Part shown: piece after piece, positions 12,627-22,728 of the stretch
How positions within the stretch are numbered: the first letter of the stretch is position 1
Layout of the letters: each line of letters starts with the position of its first letter
NCBI GenBank assembly: GCA_963829955.1
Contig: CAWHKS010000026.1
Coordinates: forward strand, 1-64,000
Reading direction: 5' to 3'
Length of the DNA: 64,000 nt
From: DASTFY01 sp963829955
GTDB taxonomy: Bacteria; Actinomycetota; Acidimicrobiia; Acidimicrobiales; Ilumatobacteraceae
The notes under the pieces: generated by a model
Told to the model about the DNA's origin: nothing
Seen by the model: only the letters and a program-made list of their open reading frames with translations
Databases searched by the model: none
Translations under genes and position numbers: made by a program

Positions 12627-13790
12627 GTCGTGTAGTCGGCGTTGATTCGCACGTACTGATCGGACAGGTCGCAGCCGTACACCGTGAACGCGCCGTCGCC
12701 GATGCCGAGGCTGACGTGGATCAGCACCTCGTCGCCCTTCATGTACCGGGACAGCGCGGACAGGCCCTCCTCGTCGACGGGACGGGGGTAGACCTCCTGG
12801 CCGCCGAAGCGGATGACGACCCGCTCCTGGTCGATGTCGGCGTCGTCCGAGCACTTGCCGATGGCCATGGCCACCCGCCCCCAGTTCGGGTCGGCGCCGT
12901 GCACGGCGGTCTTCACCAGTGGCGAGTTGACGATGGCCTTGGCCACCCGCTTGGCCTGGCGCGTCGTCCGCGGCGCCCGTCGACCCTGACCTCGATCAGG
13001 GTGGTGGCGCCCTCGCCGTCCCGCGCCACCTGCCGGGTGAGCGAGAGGGCCACGGCGTGCAGCGCCGCCTCGAGGTCGGCCGGCAGCGACCGGGCCCGCG
13101 GCACCACTGGCCATGATGGCGGCGGTGTCGCTGGTCGACGTGTCGGTATCGATGCTGAGCGCGTTGAACGTCCGGTCGATGACCCGCCGGAAGAGCTGGT
13201 CCAGCTCGGCCGTCCCGACCTCGGCGTCGGTCACGAACAGCGTGATGAGCGTGGCCATGTCCGGCTCGATCATCCCGACGCCCTTGGCGATGCCGACCAC
13301 CCGGGCCGCGCCCGCCTGGGCTTCGGCGATCTTCGGGACGGTGTCCGTGGTCATGATGGCCCGGGCGGCGGCGAGCGTGTCCCGGCCGCCGAACGGCGCC
13401 GCCAACCCGCGCAGGTGGGCCCGGACGCGGTCCATCGGGTAGCGACGCCCGATCACCCCGGTCGAGGCCAGCAGCACGTCGCTCGGCTCGGCGCCCAGCG
13501 CGGCGGCGACACCGGCCACCACCTCGTCGGCGTCGGCGTCGCCCGAGCGCGCCGTTGGCGACGTTGGCGTTCTTCGAGATGACGGCGAACGCCTGCAGGC
13601 GACCGTCGGCCACGTGCCGTCGGCTGACGGTGACGCTGGGGCCGGCGAAGCGCGACCGGGTGAACACCGCCGCCGCCGGGCAGGGCCGGTCGGCGGCGAT
13701 GACGGTGAAGTCCGCGGTGTCGTCCTTGATGCCGATGTTGGCGACGTGGCACGAGAACCCGGCGGGCAGCTCGACCGTGGGATCGTCCAT
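12623..13790 (-). CDS. argJ: ArgJ-type glutamate N-acetyltransferase (frameshifted)
   Basis: About 390 residues from ATG at 13790 (MDDPTVELPAGFS). ArgJ enzymes transfer acetyl from N-acetylornithine to glutamate and self-cleave before a threonine; the cleavage region GMIEPDMATLITLF and the segment SIDTDTSTSDTA are present, as are HGADPNWGRVAMAIGK and the terminus RINADYTT. Frame breaks lie near 13550, 13100 and 12970. The N-terminal ISKNANVANG differs from the commoner NSGGANACTG, and no other arg gene is adjacent, so it may be the divergent actinobacterial paralogue. Coupled by GTGA to the downstream deaminase. Confidence 0.82.
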
Positions 13791-13849
13791 GGTCAGAGCC
13801 TGCCAGGCCGGCTCCCCAGCGGCGCGACGCGCCGACGCGGGCAGGAGCG

Positions 13850-14638
13850 CTACGGCGCGGACGCTCCCGACACGGGGCCGAGCAGCTTGAAGACCGCGCC
13901 CGTCGGGTCGGCCAGCGTCGCCAGCCGCCCGTACGGCGTGTCCTCGGCGGGCTGGATCACCGAGCCTCCGAGCTCGAGCGCCTTGGCGATGGTGGCGTCC
14001 GCGTCCTCGGTGCCGAAGTACACCGACCAGTGCGCGGGGACGCCTTCGGGCAGGAACCCCGAGGCGTCCATCACACCGGCCACCTGCTCCTCGCCGTCCT
14101 TGGCGGTCGTGTAGCGGAACTCGGGCGTGTCGCCCATCACCTCGGTCTCCCAGCCGAACACCTGCCGATAGAACTCGATGGAGGCGTCGTAGTCGCGGGT
14201 GTGCAGCTCGAACCAGTTCGGCGTTGACGTCTCCCCGACGACCTCCAGGCCCGGGTACGTACCCGGCTGCCACATGCCGATGCCCGCACCACCGGCGTCG
14301 ATGACGAACCCCATCGTGCCGAGGTCTCCGACGGGCATGGGCGGGACGATCACCTGCCCGCCGTTGGCGGCCACGGCCTCGGCGGTCTTGGCGGCGTCAT
14401 CGGTGGCGAGGTAGATCGACCAGACATCGGGGACCCCGGCGTCCGGCTGGGCCTTCATGCCGCCCGCCACACGCACACCGCCGTGGGTGAAGTTGAAGTA
14501 GCCGCCGAACTCCTCGTTCGGCTCCTCGGCCGTCCAACCGAACAGCTCGCTGTAGAACGCACGGGATCGGTCGGGATCGGACGTCATCAGGTCGACCCAG
14601 CTGGGTGCTCCGACCGGGACGCTGGTTCTCGTTGGCAT
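13850..14638 (-). CDS. VOC family protein with two glyoxalase-fold domains
   Basis: Intact, 262 residues, ATG at 14638 (MPTRTSVPVGAPSWV) behind AGGAGA. Two tandem VOC modules: residues about 8-125 (WVDLMTSDPDRSRAFYSELFGW ... GFVIDAGGAG) and about 135-258 (NWFELHTRDYDASIEFYRQVFGWE ... LADPTGAVFKLL). The pattern of paired betaalphabetabetabeta units is that of the glyoxalase/bleomycin-resistance superfamily. It is 60 bp upstream of argJ on the same strand. Function unknown. Confidence 0.85.
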   Translation of the reverse strand: MPTRTSVPVGAPSWVDLMTSDPDRSRAFYSELFGWTAEEPNEEFGGYFNFTHGGVRVAGGMKAQPDAGVPDVWSIYLATDDAAKTAEAVAANGGQVIVPPMPVGDLGTMGFVIDAGGAGIGMWQPGTYPGLEVVGETSTPNWFELHTRDYDASIEFYRQVFGWETEVMGDTPEFRYTTAKDGEEQVAGVMDASGFLPEGVPAHWSVYFGTEDADATIAKALELGGSVIQPAEDTPYGRLATLADPTGAVFKLLGPVSGASAP

Positions 14639-14713
14639 GAGGTTGTCTCCTGTGCTCGTGGATGGACTGGGATGTGGACGCCCGCCGTCCGCGAACTCAT
14701 CGCCGGAGGACCG

Positions 14714-15720
14714 TCAGTGTGGCAGCGCCTCGACCAGCAGCCGGCAGACGGGCCAGGTCCCTTCCGACGTGTTCGAGATGATCGTCCAGGTCAGCGCGCG
14801 GCCAGGATCGTGGACGCTGCGGAACGAGACGCCGGCGTCGTACCCCTCGAGGAACACCGCGTCGCCGGACTCGAACATCCAGAAGCCCAACCCGTACCGC
14901 CGGTCCTCTTCCGGGTACTCGCTCCGCGGTCGCACCATCTCCGCTACCGTGGCCTTCGTCACGATCCTCCCCTCGAAGAGAGCGGACCAGAACGAGGACA
15001 TGTCGGTCGGTCGTCGAGTAGACGCCACCGTCCCCGTTGCCACGGACGGGGAGGTGGAAGACGTTGGTCCGCGAGACGTCCTCCATGTCGAGGTAGCCGA
15101 GGGCGACGCCACCGGGCAGCTCGTCCGAGCGGAGGAACTCGGTCTCGTGCATCCCGGCCGGCACGCAGACCCGCTCCGCCACCAGGTCGTGGTACGGGCA
15201 CGCCACTGGCCCGCTCGGCCAGCAGGGCCAGCACCATGTAGCCGCCGTTGTTGTAGGCGAAACGATCATCGGGCGGGAAGCTCATCGGGTAGCCGTCGAG
15301 GCGGGGGAGGAAGTCCTCTGTCATCACCAGCTCGTGGACGGCGCCCATCACGTAGTCGTCGATGCCGTTGCCGGCCTCTTCGTCGAGGTAGTCACCGATG
15401 CCGGACCGATGGCCCAGCAGGTGCTCGACGGTGACGCGGTCGTCGATCAGCGGCAGATCCTCGCCCAGGATCGACCGCGCGGTGGTGGCCAGCGACAGGG
15501 TGCCCTCGTCGACGAGCGACATGACGGCGAGGGCGGTGAACCCCTTGTTGCCGCTGGCCAGCGCGAACCGGGTGGTGGGGGTGTTGGGGATGCGCCAGCC
15601 CCGGTGGGCCCACCCGTACGCGACGTCGAGCTCGACCGCGCCGTCCCGCTCGATGCGCACCACGCCCGAGAAGTCGATCTCGCGGGCCACCTCGTCGACG
15701 GCGCCGGCCAGGTCGGTCAT
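14714..15720 (-). CDS. Serine hydrolase, class C beta-lactamase fold (two frameshifts)
   Basis: About 335 residues from ATG at 15720 (MTDLAGAVDEVAREIDFSG). The catalytic SxxK motif is in ALASGNKGFTAL, followed by EHLLGHRSGIGDYLD and the YxN motif in FAYNNGGYMVLAL. Frame breaks near 15200 and 15010; the end has GLGFWMFESGDAVFLEGYDAGVSF. No signal peptide is visible, so it is probably a cytoplasmic esterase or peptidase-like enzyme. Its ATG overlaps the stop of the upstream GNAT gene (ATGA). Confidence 0.8.
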
Positions 15721-16144
15721 GACTGGAGCTCCAGGAGGCCGGCGAGGGTCGGGCGGAACCCGCAGGCCTCGAGGTAGAAGGGCTCGCAGGGGCTCGTCGA
15801 AGTCCACATGGAGGAGCTCGCAACCTGCGGCGCGGGCCCCATCAGCGGCCACCGCGACGACCTGCCGGCCGATGCCCTCGCCACGGGCGCTCGCCGCCAC
15901 CATGGTGTCCTGCAGCCAGGCGTGGACCAGCCCGTCGCAGACGCACGTTCACGAAGCCGACCAGCTCGCCGTCCCGGCGGGCGACCACCCAGCCAAGGCT
16001 GTGCGCGGCCGTGAGCTCTCGCCAGTTCCACTCCGACTCGTCGAAGAGGCGGGTCTCGAAGGCCTCGGCGTGCAGCCGGTTCACCTCGTCGTTCGTGAAG
16101 CTCCCTCGCCACTCGAAGGTGATGTCGTGGGTCGCGTCGGCCAT
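15717..16144 (-). CDS. GNAT family N-acetyltransferase (two frameshifts)
   Basis: About 142 residues from ATG at 16144 (MADATHDITFEWRGSF). The acetyl-CoA-binding region is seen as WLQDTMVAASARGEGIGRQVVAVA with the R/QxxGxG/A loop ARGEGIG, and the C-terminus is EPFYLEACGFRPT, typical of GNAT. Frame changes near 15945 and 15790. The stop overlaps the ATG of the serine hydrolase, so the pair is translationally coupled. Substrate unknown. Confidence 0.78.
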
Positions 16145-16167
16145 CGGCGCGACGCTACCGGGCCGGG

Positions 16168-17022
16168 TCAGCGCGCCAGCTCGAGATACCGATCGTCGTC
16201 GTAGGACGAGAGGAAGCTCCCGAGCTCGTCGACGACGTGGCTCATGGACCGGCCGGCGAAGAGCAGCGGCTGGTACACGGTGATGTCGTACGGGGTCGTT
16301 CCCATCGCAACGATGTCGAAGTCGCGGATCTCGGCGCGACGGAACGCGTCGAGCTCGCCGAAGGACGACAGGAGCCCGGCGCCGTACGTACGCAGCTCCC
16401 CGGCCTCCCAGGCCACGCCGAACTCGAAGCTGAACCAGAACACCCGGCTGAAGAACTCGTGGGCGGCGTCGGTCTCCGCCCGCTGCGAGGCCTCGCCGGC
16501 CAACTGGTACAGGTCGGCGAACGACGGGCTGGCCAGCATGTTGGCGTGCCCGACCAGCTCGTGCACCACGTCCGGCTCCGGCGTGTACAGCGGCACCGAG
16601 TGGTGGCGGACGTACTGCGTCGAGCAGAACGTCCGGTCGGCCAGGCTCCCGTAGAACTCACGGGTCGGGGACCAGGCCGGGGACCGGACGCATGCGAAAG
16701 CCGGTCAGCGCGTCGAGACGGGCACTGACCTCGCGGAGCTGCGGCACGCGGTCGCGGGGAAGATCCAGCCGCGCCGCGGCGTCCACGTACTCCCGCACCG
16801 CGTAGCGCTCGTGCTTGGCAGCCAGCTCCCCGGAGACCAGCGCCCACAGCGCGTCCTCCTCCGGTGCGTAGACGACGTCCGGGATGGGATCGCCGGGCCG
16901 GTACGCCGCGCCGACCTCGGCGATGGCGTCCCGTCGTGCCCGGTACTCAGGATCTGACGCGCCCGGGTGGTCGGCCGCCAGGTCGACCGCCGGCTCCGCT
17001 CAAGGTCGACGGTCGTGCGCAT
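16168..17022 (-). CDS. phhA: Phenylalanine 4-monooxygenase (frameshifted)
   Basis: About 285 residues from ATG at 17022 (MRTTVDLE). After a lost base near 17003 the frame reads AVDLAADHPGASDPEYRARRDAI, and after another near 16664 REFYGSLADRTFCSTQYVRHH. The non-haem iron site is VVHELVGHANML with the glutamate in FGVAWEAGELRTYGAGLL. Length fits the bacterial single-domain enzyme without an ACT regulatory domain. It would convert phenylalanine to tyrosine using a pterin and O2. It is divergent from an AsnC-type gene with an inverted repeat between them. Confidence 0.88.
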
Positions 17023-17082
17023 GGCTCCAGTGAACCAGCGGAGGAACCGATCATCCAGCCATCAGCCCAAGATCGAGACGAC

Positions 17083-17103
17083 TGTCAGTCAGAGCGACTG
17101 ACA
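17083..17103. promoter_or_regulatory. Perfect inverted repeat, likely AsnC operator
   Basis: TGTCAGTC (17083-17090) and GACTGACA (17096-17103) are perfect 8-bp inverted arms around AGAGC, centred between the phhA start (17022) and the AsnC-family start (17134). Position and symmetry suggest the regulator binds here. Confidence 0.65.
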
Positions 17104-17133
17104 ATCGACAGATCGTCTGGCTACGATGCGATC

Positions 17134-17605
17134 GTGGTCGAAGACGTCCAGCTCGACGCGGTCGACGCTGCCCTCGTCCGGGAGCTGGTGGCCGACGGCC
17201 GGCTGTCGATGAACGAGCTGGCGGCCCGGGCCGGGGTGTCGAGGGCGACGGCGTACAGCAGGGTCGAGCGCCTGCGCCGGGACGGCGTCATCACGGGGTT
17301 CACCGCCACCGTCGATCCCGCCCGCGTCGGCTACGGGGTGACCGCCCTCATCCTCCTCAACGTCCGCCAGAGCGACTGGCGGGAGGCCCGGGACGCCTTC
17401 CTCGCCATCCCCGGCCTCTCGTACCTGGCCATGACCAGCGGCGCGTTCGACATGGCGATGGTGGTGCGGGCGCCCGGATGTCCACCACCTGCGGGACGTC
17501 GTGCTGGGCGAGTTGCACGACATCCCGCACGTCCGCAGCACGCAGACGGTCTTCGTGCTCGAGGAGCACGGGCCGCTCCCGCTGCCCGAGGGCGGCCCAC
17601 CGTGA
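17134..17605 (+). CDS. Lrp/AsnC family regulator (one frameshift)
   Basis: About 157 residues from GTG at 17134 (VVEDVQLDAVDAALV). N-terminal helix-turn-helix LSMNELAARAGVSRATAYSRVERLRRDGVI, then the linker strand TGFTATVDPARVGYGVTALI and the RAM effector domain, which continues after a frame change near 17475 as HHLRDVVLGELHDIPHVRSTQT. Divergent from phhA, so it probably controls phenylalanine hydroxylation in response to an aromatic amino acid (inference). Confidence 0.85.
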
Positions 17606-17624
17606 GCCGCCCGGACCGGACCGG

Positions 17625-18878
17625 TCAGGCGGCGTAGGCCTCCTCGGCGTGCTGGGCGAGGTCGAGGCCCTTCCTCCTCCTGGGCCGGCGTGACGCGCAG
17701 TCCGATCGTCTTGTGCAGCGCCATGCCGATGATGAAGGTGACGACGAACGAATAGGCGATCGTCACCACCGACGCCACGGACTGGTCCCAGAGCAGTGAG
17801 AGCCCACCGCCGAGGAACAGGCCCTCGTCGACGACCGCCGCGTTGATGGCCGAGTCGGCGAACAGACCGAGCATGAGCGAGCCGGCGAGACCGCCGACGA
17901 GGTGCACGGCGATCACGTCCAGGCTGTCGTCGAGCTTGAACGCCCGCTTGATGCCGAGCGCCAGGTAGCAGACGGCCCCCGTGACGAGACCGATGTAGAC
18001 CGGTGCCATCCCACCGACGAAGCCGGCGCAAGGGCGTGATGGCGACGAGGCCGGCGACGGCACCCGAGGCGGCCCCGAGCGTCGTGGCGTGGCCGCTCTC
18101 GCGCCCGCTCCACGACCAACCAGCCGAGCATGGCGGCCGATGCGGCGAGGAAGGTGTTCATGATCGCCTGGGCCGCGATCCCGTCGGCGGCGAGCGCCGA
18201 GCCGGCGTTGAACCCGGCCCAGCCGAACCACAGGATGCCGGTGCCGATGATGGTCAGCGGGAGGTTGTGCGGGCGCATCGGCGTCTCGGGGTAGCCCTTG
18301 CGGACCCCGAGGATGATCACGAGGGCGACCGCGGCCGCGCCGGCGTTCATGTGCACCACGGCGCCGCCGGCGAAGTCGAGCGCGCCGAGCTCGTAGAGGA
18401 AGCCGCCGCCGAAGACCCAGTGGGCGACGGGCCCGTAGACGAGGATCAGCCAGAGGCCGATGAAGATGGCGTAGGCGCTGAACTTGAGCCGATCCGCCGT
18501 CGCGCCCGTGATGAGGGCGGGCGTGATGATGGCGAAGGTCATCTGGTAGGCGCAGAACAGCACGAAGGGGATGGTCAGGAAGCCGAGGAAGCTGTCCGGC
18601 CCGCCGGGCGCCGCCCCCGGGGTGACGTCCTTCAGGAAGGCGTAATCGAGGTTGCCGATGAAGCCGCCGTTGCCGGCGTCACCGAAGGCCAGGCTGAAGA
18701 CGATCGCCACCCAGAGGATGGCCAGCAGACCCATGGCGAAGAAGTTCTGCATCAGCATCCCGAGCACGTTCTTCGAGCGCACCATGCCGCCGTAGAAGAG
18801 CGCCAACCCCGGCGTCATGAACAGGACCAGGGCCGTCGAGATCAGTACCCAGGCGGTGTTGCCGGTATCCACACCCAC
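17625..18878 (-). CDS. amt: Ammonium transporter, Amt family (frameshifted)
   Basis: About 417 residues. It begins GTG at 18878, but a second GTG at 18872 (VDTGNTAWVLISTALV) sits at better distance from AAGGAG and is the likelier start. Multipass protein with Amt signatures ALFYGGMVRSKNVL, FAGGAVVHMNAG, GTGILWFGWAGFNAGSAL and VHLVGGLAGSLMLGLF, including the conserved channel histidines. Frame breaks near 18110 and 17682; the tail ends LDLAQHAEEAYAA. No PII gene adjoins it. It is the first of two Amt genes in 5 kb. Confidence 0.9.
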
Positions 18879-18909
18879 TCCTTCGCTCGGTCATGTGAGA
18901 TAGGCGAAA

Positions 18910-18940
18910 GATTCGTCACCGTTCGTTACGCGGTTGTTTC
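18910..18940 (-). promoter_or_regulatory. GlnR-like repeat upstream of amt
   Basis: On the minus strand GAAAC, six bases, GTAAC, then the near-direct repeats GTAACGAACG and GTGACGAATC lie 32-62 bp before the amt start. The GAAAC-N6-GTAAC spacing resembles actinobacterial GlnR half-sites. Assignment is by pattern only. Confidence 0.4.
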
Positions 18941-19041
18941 GCCGCTGGGACGGCGCGGGCACGGACACCTTCGACCGGGGCGGCATGAGATCGACACGAG
19001 GGCGGCAGTCATCTGACGCCACTCTGAACGAGCGCCGAGCT

Positions 19042-19563
19042 TCAGCGCTCGGCGGCCTCCCGGGGGACCTCCAGCAGGTAGCCGCGTCCGCGGACGTTGT
19101 GGAGCTGGAGACCGACCTCCCGCACCCGCCGGCCGACACGCCCCATCACGGCCTTCATCGCCACCGCGTCCGAGCTGCCGCCGGTCTTGGCGTAGACCTC
19201 CCGCAGCGCATCAGCCCCGACGAGCCGGCCCGCATGGTCGACGAGCTCTTCCACGACCGCCACCTGGGACGGAGGGATGGGCACCCATCGCCCCCGGAGC
19301 CAGAGCAGACCGTGCTCGTCAAGTCGCGGTGCGGCATCGAGCGGGACCCGCGACCGCAGCGTCGCCTGACGGGCCATGACCTCGCTCACGTCGACCGGTG
19401 CCCGCACCCAGTCCTCGAGCACGTCCCAGCTCTCGGGCGGCGGATGCCCCTCCGCGACCACGAGCAGCCGGGGCCGCCCGGCCCGGGCCAGCTCCCGCCG
19501 CCGCGCCTCCTGCGCCGGCCAGTCGAGCAACGGCACGTCGGGCACGTGCGGATCTGCGCCCAC
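19042..19563 (-). CDS. Winged-helix (OmpR/PhoB C-terminal type) DNA-binding protein
   Basis: 173 residues from GTG (VGADPHVPDVPLLDW), intact. Residues about 85-168 form a winged helix like response-regulator effector domains: WVPIPPSQVAVVEELVDHAGRLV, VMGRVGRRVREVG and VRGRGYLLEVP. The N-terminal half (LARAGRPRLLVVAEGHPPPES) might be a degenerate receiver-like domain but lacks clear phospho-acceptor aspartates. It lies between amt and nhaA on the same strand, so it could control either; target unknown. Confidence 0.7.
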   Translation of the reverse strand: MGADPHVPDVPLLDWPAQEARRRELARAGRPRLLVVAEGHPPPESWDVLEDWVRAPVDVSEVMARQATLRSRVPLDAAPRLDEHGLLWLRGRWVPIPPSQVAVVEELVDHAGRLVGADALREVYAKTGGSSDAVAMKAVMGRVGRRVREVGLQLHNVRGRGYLLEVPREAAER

Positions 19564-19590
19564 GGCGCGGACGGTACCGGTCCTGGACCA

Positions 19591-20987
19591 TCAGCGCGAC
19601 GCGCCGGCGCGGGTGGCTGCCGACCACCGGCACGGCGACCGGCGCCCCCTCCTCGTGGCGCGGCGCGGGCACCGTGCGCAGGAGGAGGAATCCGAGCGCT
19701 CCCGCGGCGGCGCTGGCGACGAGGATGCCGATCTTGGCCGACGACACGAGCGCGGCATCGTCGAACGAGAGGCCGGTGACGTAGAGGGCCACCGTGAAGC
19801 CGATGCCCGCAGTGACGGCGAGGCCGACCATGTGGCGCCACGTGACGGACGCGGGCAGCCGGCCGACGCCGAGCCGGACGGCGAGCCAGGCCCCGCCGAA
19901 CACGCCGATCGTCTTGCCCAGCACCAGCCCGGCGACGACCCCGAGCGTCACCCGCGCGTCGAGCCCCGCGACATCGAGCCGGACGCCGGCGTTGACGAGT
20001 GCGAACAGCGGCACGATGCCGAACGCCACCCACAGGTTGAGCCGCCCCTCGATGCGCTCCAGCGGGGACGCCGTCTCCCTGGCGTAGCGGGCGAGGTCCT
20101 CGGCCGCCACCTCGTCGCTGGTCTCGATGCGGTCGACCAGACCGTGGGCCACGTCGCCGAACTCGGACGGATCGTGGAACGGGCGGGTCGGGGTGAGCAG
20201 ACCGAACACCACGCCGGCGATGGCGGCCTCCACCCCGCAGCGGTACATCGAGTACCAGCACACCGCGCCCAGCGCGACGTAGGGGAGCATCGACCTCACC
20301 TCGAGGCGGTGCAGCGCCAGCGTCACGAGGACGCTGAGCACGGCCAGGGCGAGCCACGCCAGCCGCACGTCGTCGGCGTAGAAGATGGCGATCACGACGA
20401 TGCCGCCGACGTCGTCCACCACGGCCAGGGTGAGGATGAAGATGCGCGCGCCGAGTGGCACGCGGGATCCGGCCAGCGTGACCACGCCGACCGCGAAGGC
20501 GATGTCCGTGGCCACCGGGATGCCCCAGCCGCTCGCGCCCGGGTGGCCGGCGTTGAGCAGGGTGTAGATGAGGGCGGGCACGAGCATGCCGCCGAGCGCG
20601 GCGATGGCCGGGAGGGCGGCGGCCCGGCGGTCGCGCAGCTCGCCGGTCACGAGCTGGCGCTTGATCTCGAGGCCGGCCAGGAGGAAGAAGAGCGTCATGA
20701 GCCCGTCGTTGACGACGGCGTGGAGGTCGAGCTCGAGCTGCACGAGCGAACCGAAGCTCAGATCGAACGGTGTGCTCAGGAAGCGCTCGTACGACTCGTG
20801 CCAGGGCGAGTTGGCCCACACCAGCGCGGCCGAGCGCGGCGACGAGCATGACGATCCCGCCCGCCGCCTCCACCTGGGTGAAGCGGAGCGCGGGACGCAC
20901 GAAGGCCCGGGGTACGAACCGGTCGGAGTCCTTCCACGTCGGTCGGACGGCGGGAACGGTGCCGTTGGCCGGCCGCGGTTCGCTCAC
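19591..20987 (-). CDS. nhaA: Na+/H+ antiporter NhaA (frameshifted)
   Basis: About 460 residues from GTG at 20987 (VSEPRPANGTVPAVRP). After a frame change near 20830 it continues ANSPWHESYERFLSTP. NhaA hallmarks are LFFLLAGLEIKRQLVTGEL, PVATDIAFAVGVV with the ion-binding aspartates, LTLAVVDDVGGIVVIAIFY and LGKTIGVFGGAW. Eleven or twelve membrane segments. The end is uncertain: the open frame runs into the next gene, but a one-base correction near 19610 gives a stop at 19591. Confidence 0.87.
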
Positions 20988-21010
20988 GGCCGGCCCGACG
21001 CGCCGGTGCT

Positions 21011-21039
21011 CGGGGTCCGGAGGGTGGTTCCGGACCCCG
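21011..21039 (-). terminator. Strong hairpin between amt2 and nhaA
   Basis: Perfect 10-bp inverted repeat CGGGGTCCGG (21011-21020) and CCGGACCCCG (21030-21039) with a 9-nt loop, just after the corrected amt2 stop (21055) and before the nhaA start (20987). No T-run follows, but its strength and position suggest a terminator or a stabilising mRNA end. Confidence 0.6.
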
Positions 21040-21054
21040 AGCCCGACATGACGC

Positions 21055-22573
21055 TCACGCGTCGACAGGGACCTTCCTGGCGGCCGGTGCCCCTGGTCGG
21101 GGCGTTGGTGCCGACGCCGCTGAACGAGCCCTGGAACTCCGGGTAGGCCAGGACGCCCATCTCCGGCAGGTCGAGGCCGGCCATCTCGTCCTCCGGCGTC
21201 GGGCGGATCCCGCCCTTCGTGAGGGCGTTCTGGATCTTGAAGAAGGCGAAGGCGATCCCGAAGATCACGGTGGCGATGACCGCCGCCCCGAGCAGCTGGG
21301 CGCCGAACTGGCTCCAGTCGCCCTTGATGATGCCCTCGACGCCGGTGGAGTCGGAGCCGTTCCAGCCGGCGCCGTAGCTGCCGTTGGCGAAGATGCCGAC
21401 GGCCAGGACGCCGAAGCAGCCGCACACGCCGTGGACGCTGACCGCACCCACGGGGTCGTCGACCTTGAGCTTGCGCTCGACGAAGAACACCGACTCGATG
21501 ACGAGCACGCCGGCCACGCAGCCGATGACCGCGGCCGCCCACGGCGCGACGAAGGCGCACGGGGCGGTGATGGCCACCAGCCCGGCGAGCATGCCGTTGG
21601 CCATCATGCCGGGGTCTGGCTTGCCGGTGCGGAACATGATCCAGAACATGGCGACGATCGATCCGAAGGCGCCGGCGATGGCGGTGTTCGTCGCCACGAC
21701 GGCGAACTGGACGTCGGTCGACGCCAGCGTCGATGCGGCGTTGAAGCCGAACCAGCCGAACAGCAGGATGAACGTGCCGAGCATCGCCATCGGGATGTGG
21801 TGGCCGGGCAGCGCCCGCGGCGTGCCGTCCTTGGCGTACTTGCCGATGCGGGGACCGAGCACGATGGCTCCGGCCAGCGCGGCCGCGCCACCGACCATGT
21901 GGACGACGCCGGAGCCGGCGAAGTCGACGTACCCGGCGCCGAGGCTCATGGTGTCCCACGTCTTGGCCAGCCAGCCGCCGCCCCACGTCCAGGCCGCGAA
22001 GAGCGGGTAGTAGATGGCGCCGCAGAACAGGCCCCAGACGACGAAGCTGTTCCACTTCCAGCGCTCGGCCATGGCGCCGGTCGGGATCGTGGCCACCGTG
22101 TCCATGAAGGCGACCATGTAGAGGAAGAAGCCGACGAGCGCCGGCGTGATGCCTCCGCCCGACAGCGCCCAACCGCCCTTCCACAGGAACACCCAGTTGC
22201 CCGACCCGACGAGCGAGCCACCGATCGGGGTGTCGAGCCCGAACAGGGAGTAGGAGAAGCCGCCGAAGGCGAGGGGGAAGCCGACGAAGAAGAAGCCGAT
22301 GAACCCGAGGCCGAAGATGGCGAAGTTGGTGCTGACGACATGGGCAGCGTGCTTGGCCCGGCAGAAGCCGGTCTCGACCAGCGCGAACCCGGCCTGCATG
22401 AAGATCACGAGGACGGCGCCGATCACGACCCACAGCAGGTTCGTCGACACCGCCAGCGAGTAGACGTCGGAGGTCGTCGCCGCGGGGTCGAACTCCTGCC
22501 CGAAGGCCGGGCCGGCGCACAACAGCGACAAGGCCGCGCCGCCAACGACGGCGAGCAGTGCTTTCTTCTTCAC
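21055..22573 (-). CDS. amt: Ammonium transporter, Amt family, second copy
   Basis: About 505 residues from GTG at 22573 (VKKKALLAVVGGAAL), with a signal-peptide-like N-terminus ending AGPAFGQE. Amt signatures include QAGFALVETGFCRAKHAAHVV, FAGSGVVHMVGGAAALAG, LFGWFGFNAASTLA and SVHGVCGCFGVLAVG. The cytoplasmic tail TPEDEMAGLDLPEMGVLAYPEF is the usual C-terminal trimer-regulating segment. A small frame change near 21100 gives the end AARKVPVDA and stop at 21055. It is longer than the first Amt and carries a TM-rich N-terminal extension. Confidence 0.92.
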
Positions 22574-22728
22574 CTGATGGTCTTCCTCTCGCTCGGACCC
22601 CGCCGCACGCAGCGGACCCACGGGGCTACCTGTCAGGTTCCTGTTTAGGAGACGTCCATTTCGTGAGCGTTCGCCGCTGGTGTTCGTCGTCGTATCGCTC
22701 GTCTGGCGTGTTTCTGACGCGAACCCCG

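Noticed and set aside
19386..22520. 1044-residue minus-strand open frame
   Set aside because: Mostly a shadow of amt2 and nhaA; only a short part (20987 to about 20830) coincides with the real NhaA N-terminus.
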